A DNA stretch of 39,627 nt, from the NCBI RefSeq assembly GCF_003852545.1, contig NZ_QAJR01000043.1, positions 1-39,627 on the forward strand, in the 5' to 3' direction. Of the stretch, positions 24,038-32,639 are shown in pieces (positions within the stretch are counted from its first letter, which is position 1; every line of letters starts with the position of its first letter). The notes beneath the pieces are model-generated. The model saw nothing but the letters and a program-made list of their open reading frames with translations, did no database searches and was not told the origin of the DNA. The DNA is from Acidovorax sp. FJL06. GTDB lineage: Bacteria > Pseudomonadota > Gammaproteobacteria > Burkholderiales > Burkholderiaceae_C. The translations under genes were made by a program, and so were the position numbers.

Positions 24038-24997
24038 TCAGATCATTCCGGACTTGGCCATCGTGGCACGCATGCTGGCGAACTCGCTGTCCACGAAGTT
24101 GGCAAACTCGTCGCCCGCCATCCAGGCCGGTGTCCAGCCGTTCTTCTCCATCGCGTCCTGCCAGGCCTTGTGCTTGAAGGTCTTGGACAGCGCGTCGATC
24201 AGGTCCTTGCGCTGCGCGGGGGTGATGCCAGGCGCACCGTAGACGCCGCGCCAGTTGCCGATCTCCACGTTGATGCCCTGCTCCTTGAGCGTGGGCACGT
24301 CCACGCCCTTCAGGCGCTGGCCCGCCGTCACACCCACGGGGCGCATCTTGCCGGCCGAGATGTACTCGGCAAACTCGCTGTAGCCGCTGCCGCCCACGGT
24401 GACGTTGCCCCCCAGGATGGCGGCGGTGGCCTCACCGCCCCCACGGAACGCCACGTAGTTGATCTTGGCCGGGTCCACGCCCACTTCGCGCGCGATCATG
24501 GCCGCCGCAATGTGCTCGGTGGAGCCGCGCGATCCGCCGCCCCACTTCACGCTGCCGGGGTCTTTCTTGAGCTGGTCGATCACGTCCTTCATGCTCTTGA
24601 AAGGCGAGTTGGAGGGCAGCACGAACACGTTGTATTCGCTGGTCAGGCGCGCCAGGGGCGTGACCTTGTCCAGGCCCACCGGGGGCTTGCCGGTGATGAT
24701 GCCGCCCACCATCACGGCGCCCATCACCATCAGCGCATTCGGGTCGCCCTTGCTGGCGTTGACGAACTGGGCCAGGCCGATCGCACCGGCTGCGCCGCCC
24801 TTGTTGTCATAGGACACCGAACTGGCAGCCCCTGCGTCCTGCATGGCCTTGCCCAGGGCCCGGCCCGTGGTGTCCCAGCCACCACCGGGGTTGGCCGGGA
24901 TCATGAACTTGAGGGCGGCTGCGGCCTGCGCCGACAGGGGCAGCGCCCCCACGGCCACGGCAGCCGCCAGTGATTTCAGAAAGGTATCGCGACGCAT
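24038..24997 (-). CDS. tctC: TctC/Bug family periplasmic solute-binding protein
   Basis: A 319-residue Bug-type binding protein. The signal peptide ends at about residue 26 (LSAQAAA). The hallmark FMIPANPGGGWDTTGRALGKAM near 31-52 is split across two typical Bug motifs, and GGSRGSTEHIAAAMIAREVGVD near 152-173 is the second-domain signature. The start follows AGGAGA. It is the first gene of tctCBA and is divergent from tctDE, its probable regulators. Ligand probably citrate or another di/tricarboxylate. Confidence 0.95.
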   Translation of the reverse strand: MRRDTFLKSLAAAVAVGALPLSAQAAAALKFMIPANPGGGWDTTGRALGKAMQDAGAASSVSYDNKGGAAGAIGLAQFVNASKGDPNALMVMGAVMVGGIITGKPPVGLDKVTPLARLTSEYNVFVLPSNSPFKSMKDVIDQLKKDPGSVKWGGGSRGSTEHIAAAMIAREVGVDPAKINYVAFRGGGEATAAILGGNVTVGGSGYSEFAEYISAGKMRPVGVTAGQRLKGVDVPTLKEQGINVEIGNWRGVYGAPGITPAQRKDLIDALSKTFKHKAWQDAMEKNGWTPAWMAGDEFANFVDSEFASMRATMAKSGMI

Positions 24998-25126
24998 CGT
25001 GTCTGTCTCCTGATTAGGTTTGCGAACCGCCCGATGATGCGCGCGCTGCCTGTCAAACGGCTGTCCACGGACTCAGGGAAAACACCCATAAGAGCGGCGC
25101 CCTGAGACGGTGATATGGTCCCGCGC

Positions 25127-25810
25127 ATGCAACTGCTCCTTGTAGAAGACGACCCCACCATGCAGGCCACGCTGCACCGCGCGCTGACCCGGCGTGGCAT
25201 GGAAGTCACCGCCGTGGGCGACGGACGCGCAGCACTCGCCCAATGGACCGCTCTGCAGCCCGACGCCATCATCCTGGACCTGACCCTGCCCGGCCTGGAC
25301 GGCCTGCAGGTGCTGCAGCAGGCCCGCAACCGGGGCCTTCGCACCCCCGTGCTGATCCTGACCGCGCGCGGCACGGTGGGCGATCGGGTGATGGGCCTGA
25401 ACGCCGGCGCCGACGACTACCTGCCCAAGCCGTTTGACCTGGACGAGCTGGAAGCCCGCCTGCGCGCCCTGGTGCGCCGCAGTGCCGACCCCACCGTGCC
25501 CCCCTTGGCGCCCAGCACGGTGCAGATCGGCGCCATCCGCTACGACAAGGACAGCGGCGCGCTCTACCTGAACGGCGAGGTGATGGAACTCACCCCCCGC
25601 GAGCTGGCGCTGATGCACGCGCTGCTGGCACAGCCCGGCCATGCCGTGACCAAGGAACGGCTGTATGAGCTGGTGTTCCCCGGGCAGCTCGATGTGCAAT
25701 ACGAAGCCATCGAGGTGGTGGTGTACCGGCTGCGCAAGAAGCTGGCCGGCACGGGCCTCACCCTGATGACCCTGCGCGGCCTGGGCTACCTGCTGCGCGC
25801 CGACGCATGA
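25127..25810 (+). CDS. tctD: TctD-type response regulator
   Basis: A 227-residue OmpR-class response regulator. Receiver domain: acidic pocket Glu7/Asp8/Asp9, phospho-acceptor Asp51 (IILDLTLPG), Thr79 and Lys101. The C-terminal winged helix (about 130-225) includes EVVVYRLRKKL and TLRGLGYLLR. I chose the ATG that gives the usual MQLLLVEDD opening over one 12 bp upstream; neither has a clear ribosome site. It is divergent from tctC and overlaps tctE by 4 bp, so it probably activates tctCBA in response to TctE. Confidence 0.94.
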   Translation: MQLLLVEDDPTMQATLHRALTRRGMEVTAVGDGRAALAQWTALQPDAIILDLTLPGLDGLQVLQQARNRGLRTPVLILTARGTVGDRVMGLNAGADDYLPKPFDLDELEARLRALVRRSADPTVPPLAPSTVQIGAIRYDKDSGALYLNGEVMELTPRELALMHALLAQPGHAVTKERLYELVFPGQLDVQYEAIEVVVYRLRKKLAGTGLTLMTLRGLGYLLRADA

Positions 25811-27267
25811 GCCAGGGCGCCGCACACCATCACTCGCTGCGGCGGCGCCTGCTGCTGGGCATTCTGCTGCCGGTGGCGCTGTTCATCGGCTTCAACACCT
25901 GGAGCCTCTACCACCAGACGCTGGCGTCGCTCAACACCGCCTACGACCGCACCCTGCTGGCGTCCGCCAAGAGCATCAGCGAGCAGTTGGATGTGAAAGG
26001 CTTTGACGATGCAGCACAGCTGCGCGCCATCGTGCCGTATTCGGCGCTGGAAGCGTTTGAGGCCGACAACCAGAGCCAGATGTTCTACCGCGTCTCGACC
26101 CTGAAGGGCGAGATGGTCTCGGGCTTTGAAGACCTGCCGGTGTGGCAGGGCAGCATCCCTGCCCGCCCGCCCTATGCCGCCCTGGTGGATTTTTATGACG
26201 ACCGGTTCCGCGACCGGGACGTGCGCGTGGCCGTGCTGCTGCAGCCGGTGGCCAGCTCCCAGGGCCGCACCATGGCCGTGATCCAGGTGGCCGAAACCCT
26301 GGAGGTGCGCGAAACCCTGGCCCTGCAGATCCTGTGGAACACCCTGCTGCGCCAGGCGCTATTGATCGCCGTGGTGGCCTTCACCGTGGTGCTGGTGGTG
26401 CAGCGCGCCACCCGGCCCGTGCGCCAGCTCAGCCTGCAACTGCAGGCCCGGCGGGAGGGCGATCTGAGCCCCATCGCCGCCCCGCTGGCCCCGCGTGAAC
26501 TGCAGCCGCTGGTGGATGCCACCAACGAGGTCATGCAGCGCCTGCGCCACCTGCTCAGGCACCAAAAGCGCTTTGTGCGCGATGCCTCCCACCAGCTGCG
26601 CACGCCGCTGGCCGTGCTCAAGACCCAGGTGCAATCGGCCCTGCACGGCGATGTGGAGCCCCGCCAGGCCCTGCACGAAATCAGCGATACCGTGGACCGC
26701 GCCACCTTGCTGGCCAATCAGATGCTGGCCCTGGCCAAGGTGGAACAGCTGCGCCAGCAAAGCGCACCGCCCGCCACCCGGCTCGACGACATCCTGCGCG
26801 CCGTGGCACTGGAGATCTCGCCGCTGATCGCCCAGCGCGACCTGGACTTCGGCATCCACACCGAGCCCGCCCTCGTGCAGTCCCACGAATGGATGCTGCG
26901 CGAACTGAGCCGCAACCTGCTGCACAACGCCGTGCGCCATGCGCCGCCGGGCAGCGAACTCACGGTGGACCTGCGCAGCGACGGACGGCATGTGGCGCTG
27001 ACGATCAGCGACCATGGCCCCGGCATCGACGATGAACTGGCGGCCCGCCTGTTCCAGCCCTTCTCGGCCGGCGACGTGCGCACCGGCAGCGGCCTGGGCT
27101 TGGCGATCTGCCACGAAATCGTGCAGGCCCTGGAGGGAAACATCACACTCACCAACCGCATGGCGGGCCACCGGGTCATGGGCCTGGACGCCGTGGTGCG
27201 CCTGCCGCTGCCGAGCGGAGCGACCGATAGCCCGCCCGAGGCACAAGCGGCACAATCTCGCCCATGA
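25807..27267 (+). CDS. tctE: TctE-type sensor histidine kinase
   Basis: A 486-residue membrane sensor kinase. Two membrane segments (about 14-35 and 179-199) flank a periplasmic TctE-N sensor domain. A HAMP-like linker is followed by the phospho-acceptor His262 in DASHQLRTPLAVLK, N box NLLHNAVRHAP, G1 DHGPGID and G2 GSGLGLAI. Start and stop overlap tctD and the Hsp15-type gene by 4 bp each (ATGA), so all three are translationally coupled. Confidence 0.95.
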   Translation: MSQGAAHHHSLRRRLLLGILLPVALFIGFNTWSLYHQTLASLNTAYDRTLLASAKSISEQLDVKGFDDAAQLRAIVPYSALEAFEADNQSQMFYRVSTLKGEMVSGFEDLPVWQGSIPARPPYAALVDFYDDRFRDRDVRVAVLLQPVASSQGRTMAVIQVAETLEVRETLALQILWNTLLRQALLIAVVAFTVVLVVQRATRPVRQLSLQLQARREGDLSPIAAPLAPRELQPLVDATNEVMQRLRHLLRHQKRFVRDASHQLRTPLAVLKTQVQSALHGDVEPRQALHEISDTVDRATLLANQMLALAKVEQLRQQSAPPATRLDDILRAVALEISPLIAQRDLDFGIHTEPALVQSHEWMLRELSRNLLHNAVRHAPPGSELTVDLRSDGRHVALTISDHGPGIDDELAARLFQPFSAGDVRTGSGLGLAICHEIVQALEGNITLTNRMAGHRVMGLDAVVRLPLPSGATDSPPEAQAAQSRP

Positions 27268-27698
27268 ACACGATGGAGACAATGCGGCTGGACAAATGGC
27301 TCTGGTGCGCCCGCTTCTACAAGACCCGCAGCCTGGCCACCGAAGAAATCGGCAAGGGCCGGGTCACCGTCAATGGCCAACCGGCCAAACCCGCACGCGA
27401 CCTGCGCTGCGGCGACACCGTGGCACTGCGCCAGGGCCCCGTGGAACGCACCGTGCGCGTCCTGGGCCTGAGCGGCGCGCGCGGCCCCGCACCTGTCGCG
27501 CAACAACTGTACGAAGAAACCGCCGACAGCATCGCCGCACGCGAAAAAGCCGCCGAGTTGCGCCGCCTGGCCCCCGAACCCGCCGCCGCTCTGCAGGAAG
27601 GCCGCCCCACCAAACGCGACCGGCGCGAGATCGACAAGGTCAGCCGCCAAGGGGGCAGCGACTGGGGAAGCCGCTGGAGTGCGTCCATCGACGAATGA
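27264..27698 (+). CDS. hslR: S4-domain RNA-binding protein, Hsp15-like
   Basis: A 144-residue protein with an N-terminal S4 RNA-binding domain (MRLDKWLWCARFYKTRSLA, then GRVTVNGQPAKPARDLRCGD) and a basic C-terminal helix rich in Arg/Lys, as in HslR. Hsp15 binds stalled 50S subunits carrying nascent chains. The first ATG overlaps the tctE stop; two more in-frame ATGs within 7 codons are alternatives. The coupling to a two-component operon is unusual for this gene and probably reflects compact packing. Confidence 0.9.
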   Translation: MNTMETMRLDKWLWCARFYKTRSLATEEIGKGRVTVNGQPAKPARDLRCGDTVALRQGPVERTVRVLGLSGARGPAPVAQQLYEETADSIAAREKAAELRRLAPEPAAALQEGRPTKRDRREIDKVSRQGGSDWGSRWSASIDE

Positions 27699-27753
27699 AG
27701 GGGGCCTGCGCACTGCGCTGCGGACAAGGTCCCTCTCACCAGCAACTTGGCAT

Positions 27754-28431
27754 TCAGGCCAGCGGGCGCATCCGCAGCCTGAACCGAGACATCACCAACG
27801 CCGCATGGGGCGCACTGCGCGGCAACAGCGCTTCCACACAACCCGTGGCGGCTGGCGGCACAAAGCCCGACGCAATGCCCCCCATGGCCGCCTTGGAGCC
27901 CCCCGTCCAATCCCAGCCCCACTCAGGCCCCTCAATACCCCCGGCGAAAAGCAGCGCGCCCTCTGCCGAGTCACCTGCACGAATCTCGATCCCCATGCGG
28001 TTGGCCAAAGCGCCGCGCCGATAGCCCGCCACAATGCGCAGCGTAAAAACCGGGTGCTGGGCCGGATCGAACACTGCGCCCGAAGTATTGGCGATGGAGG
28101 CCAACGCAGGCATCGCGGTCCCATTCCAGCCCTCCGCCATCACCACACCATCGCCAAAAACGATAAAACCCCGCGCCAAGGCCCACAGATTCTTGCCATA
28201 TCGGAAGATCGGACCACAGTGCGGGTTGTAGCTGCCCTGCCCGCCTTCGCAATCGAGTGCAAAGACGATGTGGTTCCCCCCGTGGGCAAAGAAGCGGGAC
28301 GCATCGACGGTGCACACCAGTTCGCTGCCATGCGAGGGCACAGAACTCGCAACCCGTGGCAGGTAGCAAAAATTCAGGTCATTGGGTGTCAGGCGGAGTT
28401 CGCGGGTGTGCGCTGTGCGGCGGGGAGTCAT
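27754..28431 (-). CDS. hypothetical protein
   Basis: A 225-residue soluble protein with no signal peptide. The start ATG has AAGGG upstream; a second ATG 21 bp further up is less likely. It is rich in Gly, aromatic residues and predicted beta strands, with TVDASRFFAHGGNHIVFALD, GSYNPHCGPIFRYGKNLWAL and EWGWDWTGG as the striking segments, and five scattered cysteines. I recognise no family. It stands alone, convergent with hslR. Base composition looks a little less GC-biased than its neighbours, which would fit recent acquisition, but this is only an impression. Confidence 0.7.
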   Translation of the reverse strand: MTPRRTAHTRELRLTPNDLNFCYLPRVASSVPSHGSELVCTVDASRFFAHGGNHIVFALDCEGGQGSYNPHCGPIFRYGKNLWALARGFIVFGDGVVMAEGWNGTAMPALASIANTSGAVFDPAQHPVFTLRIVAGYRRGALANRMGIEIRAGDSAEGALLFAGGIEGPEWGWDWTGGSKAAMGGIASGFVPPAATGCVEALLPRSAPHAALVMSRFRLRMRPLA

Positions 28432-28550
28432 GGGTGCCCTTGTGCTGTGCATGCATCAACCACCAGCATACAAGCCCCGGAAAAAGCCCCGCCCCCAATA
28501 CCGACCCGTACCGGAACACAGCGCCAAACGCGGCCCGAAAGGCTGAGAGC

Positions 28551-28713
28551 ACAAAAAAAAGCCCGCACAGGGCGGGCTGAAACCTTGCCTGGTTCCCCCG
28601 GTGCATCACCGATCGCCCCGCGAAGCACTGGGCAGATCGGATGTCCACAGGAAACGGACAAGGCTCTTAGGACAGCCTGATTGGGCGCGAAGCCCGGCCA
28701 CCTGGCAATTCGG
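28551..28713 (-). ncRNA. candidate small structured RNA
   Basis: On the minus strand a weak promoter (CTGACG at 28741-28746, 15 bp, TATAGG at 28720-28725) would start an RNA of about 160 nt that ends exactly at a strong terminator. Predicted pairings include CCGATC/GATCGG around a UUCG-containing hairpin, GGTG-ATG-CACC, and AGCCTTG with CAAGGTT closing the 3' half. It does not match 6S, SRP or RNase P RNA motifs that I know. The 15-bp promoter spacing is poor. Confidence 0.3.
28553..28578 (-). terminator. intrinsic terminator (minus strand)
   Basis: The stem AGCCCGC / GCGGGCT with a 5-nt loop is followed on the minus strand by eight T's. It is about 200 bp past the tRNA-Ser terminator, so some other minus-strand transcript probably ends here. 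Confidence 0.85.
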
Positions 28714-28775
28714 GAATCACCTATACACAGGAACCGCCACCGTCAGAGTTTGTGGGCAACGGGCGGGTTCTCCAT

Positions 28776-28811
28776 AGAAAAAGCCCCAAGTGCGTTGAGC
28801 ACTTGGGGCTT
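28776..28811 (-). terminator. terminator of tRNA-Ser
   Basis: A perfect 13-bp stem (AAGCCCCAAGTGC and complement) with a 5-nt loop is followed by TTTTTC on the minus strand. It begins 5 bp past the tRNA CCA end. Confidence 0.9.
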
Positions 28812-28815
28812 ATCT

Positions 28816-28908
28816 TGGCGGAAACGGAGGGATTCGAACCCTCGATGAGGCTCTACACCCCATACTCCCTTAGCAGGGGAGCACCTTCGGCCACTCGGTC
28901 ACGTTTCC
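28816..28908 (-). tRNA. tRNA-Ser (anticodon GCU)
   Basis: A 93-nt gene including an encoded CCA. The acceptor stem GGAAACG / CGTTTCC, discriminator G, anticodon stem-loop CTCCC-CTGCTAA-GGGAG, long class II variable arm and T arm GAGGG-TTCGAAT-CCCTC are all intact. It reads AGC/AGU. Its 5' half overlaps the end of the ACT-domain reading frame upstream. A terminator follows directly. Confidence 0.97.
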
Positions 28909-29430
28909 AATCCCACTATTATGCCTCATTTCGGAGTCGATTCCGGCGGCCTGCGGGTCCAACGCGAAGGCCTCGCACAGACTGCGCACAGCCAGTTCCA
29001 TCTGCTTTTCGTCGATCACGACCGAGGCCTGCGTCTCGCAGGCGGAGATCATCTGGGCCTGGATGCCCCCTTCGCGGAGCGTGCCGAACATCTTGCTGGC
29101 CACGCCCACGTGGCGGTGCATGCAGGTGCCAACGATGCTGACTTTGCAAACACCAGCATCTCCCACGACTTCCCGCGCGCCCAGCGCGGGAAGCACTTGA
29201 TCCCTCAGCAGTTCCACGGTGCGCGCACAGTCACTGCGGTGCACGGTGAAGCTGAGATCGGTCTTGCCGTCCTTGCCCACGTTCTGGACGACCATGTCCG
29301 CGTCGATGCGGGCACCAGCCACGGCGCCCAGGATATGGCGGGCGATGCCCGGCTGGTTGGGCACACCGGGCACGGAAACCTTGGCCTGGTTGCGGGTGAC
29401 GGCAATGCGGGAGACGACGGCTTGTTCCAT
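28870..29430 (-). CDS. lysC: ACT-domain-only remnant of aspartokinase
   Basis: A 186-residue frame covering only the two C-terminal ACT regulatory domains of aspartokinase: QAKVSVPGVPNQPGIARHIL, MVVQNVGKDGKTDLSFTV, VCKVSIVG, HVGVASKMF and ASVVIDEKQMELAVR. The ~250-residue kinase domain is missing; tilS ends only 75 bp upstream. It has its own ATG with GAGGAA upstream, like the internal start of the beta subunit in some Gram-positive lysC genes. Positions usually invariant are changed: RSHVGVA became HRHVGVA, and the STSEIK effector-site segment became SACETQ. The frame runs past the normal end into the tRNA-Ser gene. It is either a decaying gene or a diverged free-standing regulator; a functional lysC is presumably elsewhere. 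Confidence 0.75.
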   Translation of the reverse strand: MEQAVVSRIAVTRNQAKVSVPGVPNQPGIARHILGAVAGARIDADMVVQNVGKDGKTDLSFTVHRSDCARTVELLRDQVLPALGAREVVGDAGVCKVSIVGTCMHRHVGVASKMFGTLREGGIQAQMISACETQASVVIDEKQMELAVRSLCEAFALDPQAAGIDSEMRHNSGIGNVTEWPKVLPC

Positions 29431-29505
29431 TTTTTTGTTCCTCAAAGTACTGCAGCGGGCGGCATGGGGCGCGCCACCTCGTTGCGTGCGCACAGGGCCG
29501 CCTAC

Positions 29506-30456
29506 CTACGGGCTGGACCAATCCAGCCCGGTGCCGGACCGCACCACAAGGCCACGCCCCACCTTGATGCGGATCTGGTGGCCGCGTGTGGTGCAGGCCT
29601 GGATCTGGTCGAGCAACTCACCCAATTGCGCCGCTGCCGGCGTGGTGTGGTGGCCCAGACGCAGCCAGTGGCGCAGCACATTGGCCTGCCGTGCGCGGCT
29701 GAGCCCTTGCAGGGCCTTGATCTGTGGGGGCACACCCACCAGGGCCAGGTCCTGCTGCGCCAGCTCATGCAGCAATTCGGCGGCCTGGGCGGCGTTGGCG
29801 GCAGAGCGCGCGAAGGTGTCGCGAAAGAATGGAAACGCCGCATCCAGTACGGGCAGCAGCCTCGCCCGGATGCGGTTGCGCGTGAAGCGCTCGTCGACGT
29901 TGGTGGGGTCCTCCACCCAGGCCTGGCCCTGTGCGCACAGCCAGTGGCGCACATCCGCCCCCGCCACCTGCAGCAGGGGGCGGTGCCAGGCCAGGCCAGC
30001 CCGTTCCCAGCGGGCGGGCATCGCAGCCAGCCCCGCCACCCCAGCGCCACGCGACAGGGCCAGCAGCAGGGTCTCGGCCTGGTCATCCGCGTGCTGCGCG
30101 AGTGCTATTGATTGAATAGCACCTTCGACAGAGGGCGCCAGCGCTACCGATGCCAATGCCTGGTACCGGGCCTGCCGGGCGGCGTCCTCCGGGCTCTGGC
30201 CGGGGGCATGGCGGGCATCCAACCGCCGCACGGTCAGCGGCACCTTCAGCGCATCGCACAGTGCGATGCAATGCTGCTCAAAGCCATCGGCCGCCGCCTG
30301 CAACCCATGGTGCACATGGATGGCCCGCACCTGGCCGGGCCAGCGCAGGGCGCAGGCCCGCAGCAGGGCGGTGGAATCCGCGCCCCCGCTCAGCCCCACG
30401 GCCAGCGGCAGCGCGGGCGCGAAGGCCTGCATGGCGGCGTCGAAGGGCTGGGTCAT
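29506..30456 (-). CDS. tilS: tRNA(Ile)-lysidine synthase
   Basis: A 316-residue TilS, which converts the wobble cytidine of tRNA-Ile(CAU) to lysidine so that it reads AUA. The PP-loop SGGADST is at about 23-29, and AQHADDQAETLLLALSRGAG with EDPTNVDERFTRNRIR are the other conserved blocks. It is a short form without the C-terminal domain of the 430-residue E. coli enzyme. I took the ATG at 30456; a GTG 36 bp upstream is possible. A dispersed repeat lies in frame within the gene (codons for VALAPSVEGAIQSIALAQ), adding a few residues before the conserved HADDQAE block. Confidence 0.94.
   Translation of the reverse strand: MTQPFDAAMQAFAPALPLAVGLSGGADSTALLRACALRWPGQVRAIHVHHGLQAAADGFEQHCIALCDALKVPLTVRRLDARHAPGQSPEDAARQARYQALASVALAPSVEGAIQSIALAQHADDQAETLLLALSRGAGVAGLAAMPARWERAGLAWHRPLLQVAGADVRHWLCAQGQAWVEDPTNVDERFTRNRIRARLLPVLDAAFPFFRDTFARSAANAAQAAELLHELAQQDLALVGVPPQIKALQGLSRARQANVLRHWLRLGHHTTPAAAQLGELLDQIQACTTRGHQIRIKVGRGLVVRSGTGLDWSSP
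30102..30150. repeat. dispersed repeat, copy C, inside tilS
   Basis: AATAGC followed, with the same 20-bp spacing as in copy A, by GCGCTACCG. The match is confined to the two ends, the interior having diverged. It lies in frame in the tilS coding region. Confidence 0.5.
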
Positions 30457-30580
30457 GCCGACCGGCCTCGCCCATAGCACAGGCAAGGCCACGGGCCCGG
30501 GGCGGTATCAGCGTGGCGGCAGCAAAAGAGCATGGGCGCCGATTATCACGGCCCCTCGCCAGCGCGCCAGCCCCAGCCTC

Positions 30581-32431
30581 TCAACCGGCCGGTGCGGACA
30601 AGCGCGGCGCGGTGTGCGACGCATCGGTGGACAGGCGGAAAGTGCCCACCACTTCGGACAGCCGCACCGATTGGTCCTTGAGGCTCTGCGCGGCTGCGGC
30701 ACTCTCTTCCACCAACGCCGCGTTCTGCTGGGTCATCTGGTCCAGGTGCGAAACGGCCTGGCCCACCTCATTGATGCTCGTGCTCTGCTCGTTGGTGGAG
30801 GCGGTGATCTCGGCCATGATGTCCGTCACGCGCTGCACCGAGGTGACGATGTCGTTCATGGTGGTGCCCGCGTCGTGCACCAGGCGCGAGCCGTTCTCGA
30901 CCTGCTCCACCGAGGTGTTGATCAGCGTCTTGATCTCACGCGCTGCCTCGGCGCTGCGCTGCGCCAGGCTGCGCACCTCGCCCGCCACCACGGCAAACCC
31001 CCGGCCCTGCTCGCCCGCGCGGGCCGCCTCCACGGCTGCGTTCAGCGCGAGGATGTTGGTCTGGAAAGCAATGCCGTCGATGACGCCAATGATGTCGTTG
31101 ATCTTGCGCGACGCAGCATTGATCTGGTCCATGGTGGTCACCACGTTGCCCACCACCTGGCCGCCATGCTGCGCCACGTTGGATGCCTGGGCCACCAGCT
31201 GGTTGGCCTGGCGGGCGGAATCTGCGTTGTGGCGCACGGTTTCCGTGAGCTGCTGCATGGAGGCCGAAGTCTCCTGCAGGCTGGACGCGGTGAGTTCGGT
31301 GCGCCCGCTCAGGTCGTGGTTGCCGGTGGCGATCTCTTCGGCCGCCACGCGCACGGAGCTGCTGGCGTCCCGGATCTGAGCCAGCACGCCCGAGAGCTTG
31401 CCCGCAAAGCTGTTGAAGCTGGCGGCGATCTGCGCCAGTTCGTCCTCACCCTGCGCGTCGATGCGGCGCGACAGGTCGCCATCGCCCGCGCCGATCTCGT
31501 GCATGGCGTCACGCACCAGGGTGAGTCGGCGCAGCCGCTGCGACAGAATGCCCGCCAGCACCACCAGCGCCACCAGAAGCACCACAATGCCCGCGCCCAG
31601 CGACACCTGCAGCATGGTGCTGATGGCCTGCAGCGCCTCGCCCCGGTCCAGCGCAATGGCCAGCAGCCAGGGCGTGCCGGTGACCGGCGCCACCGTGAGC
31701 AGCATGGCGCGGCCCTGCAGGTCCATCGCCGTGAGGTCGGCCCGCTTGGCCATGTCGGCCAACGCGCTGGCCGTGAGCGCCGGGGCCACGTCCGTGGCGG
31801 GCTTCAGCGCCAGCTTCACCTCGGGGTGGGCAATGATGTTGCCATCGCCCCCCACCAGGAAGGCATAGCTCGACGGTGTGGGCTTGATGGAAGCCACGTT
31901 GGCCACCACGGCCGCCAGCGACACATCGCCGGCCATCACGGCCTTGACGGTGCCGCCTTCGCGCGCGGCCTTGGCAAAGGTCACCACCAGTCCCGCGCCC
32001 CCGGCGTCGGCATAGGGTGCGGTGAGCACCGAGGCATCGGCCCCGGCGGCCTGCTTGTACCAGGGGCGTGCGGTGGGGTCGTAGTCGGGCGGCAGGTTCT
32101 GCTTCTCCGAGAACACCGTGCGCTTGTCGGCATAGCCGAAATAGGTGGTGTGGAAGTTGCCCGCCTTGGCCAGCATGTTGAGCGGCTTGGCCGCGTCGGC
32201 GTCGTCCAGCGCTGCCGCTGCAGACTCGACCACGGCCGCCTTGCTGCGGGCCCAGTCCCGCAAGGCCTCGATGTGGCTTTGGGCCAAGGCCTGCGACTGC
32301 GCCGTGAGGGAGGCATAGGCCTGGGACCGTGCGGTGAGGTAGTTGGCCACGGTCAGGGCCATCAGCCCCGCCACCAGACAACCGACCGATACCAGAAGGA
32401 TCTGGCCCTTGAGAGTCTTCAGAAGCGACAT
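30581..32431 (-). CDS. methyl-accepting chemotaxis protein
   Basis: A 616-residue transmembrane chemoreceptor. Membrane segment 1 is at about 9-31. A periplasmic dCache-type sensor domain follows (the motif [11 protein letters not shown] and the later [18 protein letters not shown] are typical). Segment 2 is at about 290-315, then a HAMP domain and a long cytoplasmic coiled coil with the signalling tip [20 protein letters not shown]. The C-terminus has no NWETF-type pentapeptide for CheR. The ATG has AAGGGG upstream. It sits between accA and tilS, which are usually adjacent, so it is probably an insertion into that run. Confidence 0.95.
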   Translation of the reverse strand: MSLLKTLKGQILLVSVGCLVAGLMALTVANYLTARSQAYASLTAQSQALAQSHIEALRDWARSKAAVVESAAAALDDADAAKPLNMLAKAGNFHTTYFGYADKRTVFSEKQNLPPDYDPTARPWYKQAAGADASVLTAPYADAGGAGLVVTFAKAAREGGTVKAVMAGDVSLAAVVANVASIKPTPSSYAFLVGGDGNIIAHPEVKLALKPATDVAPALTASALADMAKRADLTAMDLQGRAMLLTVAPVTGTPWLLAIALDRGEALQAISTMLQVSLGAGIVVLLVALVVLAGILSQRLRRLTLVRDAMHEIGAGDGDLSRRIDAQGEDELAQIAASFNSFAGKLSGVLAQIRDASSSVRVAAEEIATGNHDLSGRTELTASSLQETSASMQQLTETVRHNADSARQANQLVAQASNVAQHGGQVVGNVVTTMDQINAASRKINDIIGVIDGIAFQTNILALNAAVEAARAGEQGRGFAVVAGEVRSLAQRSAEAAREIKTLINTSVEQVENGSRLVHDAGTTMNDIVTSVQRVTDIMAEITASTNEQSTSINEVGQAVSHLDQMTQQNAALVEESAAAAQSLKDQSVRLSEVVGTFRLSTDASHTAPRLSAPAG

Positions 32432-32568
32432 GGAGCACCCCTTGATCCACCCGCACGGGCGGCCGCGGACCATGTTACATCCGGTATCGCGGTGCGCGCC
32501 AGTGGGGGTTATCGCGGAGACGCGGGCCACTCCGGCGGGTTAAGCGCCCACTCCGGCCAGAAAGCAAC

Positions 32569-32588
32569 AACGGCCCCGAAGGGCCGTT
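32569..32588 (-). terminator. UUCG-loop terminator after accA
   Basis: AACGGCCC / GGGCCGTT closed, on the minus strand, by a TTCG tetraloop. Only an interrupted T-run (TTGTTGCTTTC) follows, so strength is moderate. It lies 51 bp past the accA stop. Confidence 0.7.
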
Positions 32589-32639
32589 GGCGCAGTGCAG
32601 CAACAAAAAAACGGGCCCGGGCGCTGCGGCCCTGCCCCC

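Larger units (their letters stand above)
28432..28815. other. gene-free interval with two terminators
   Basis: About 380 bp with no convincing protein gene. It contains the tRNA-Ser terminator, a second minus-strand terminator at 28553-28578, and between them sequence able to fold extensively (see candidate RNA). Confidence 0.6.

Noticed and set aside
28551-28713. 6S RNA as identity of the candidate RNA
   Set aside because: The 5' and 3' ends do not form the long closing stem with a central bubble that 6S RNA requires.
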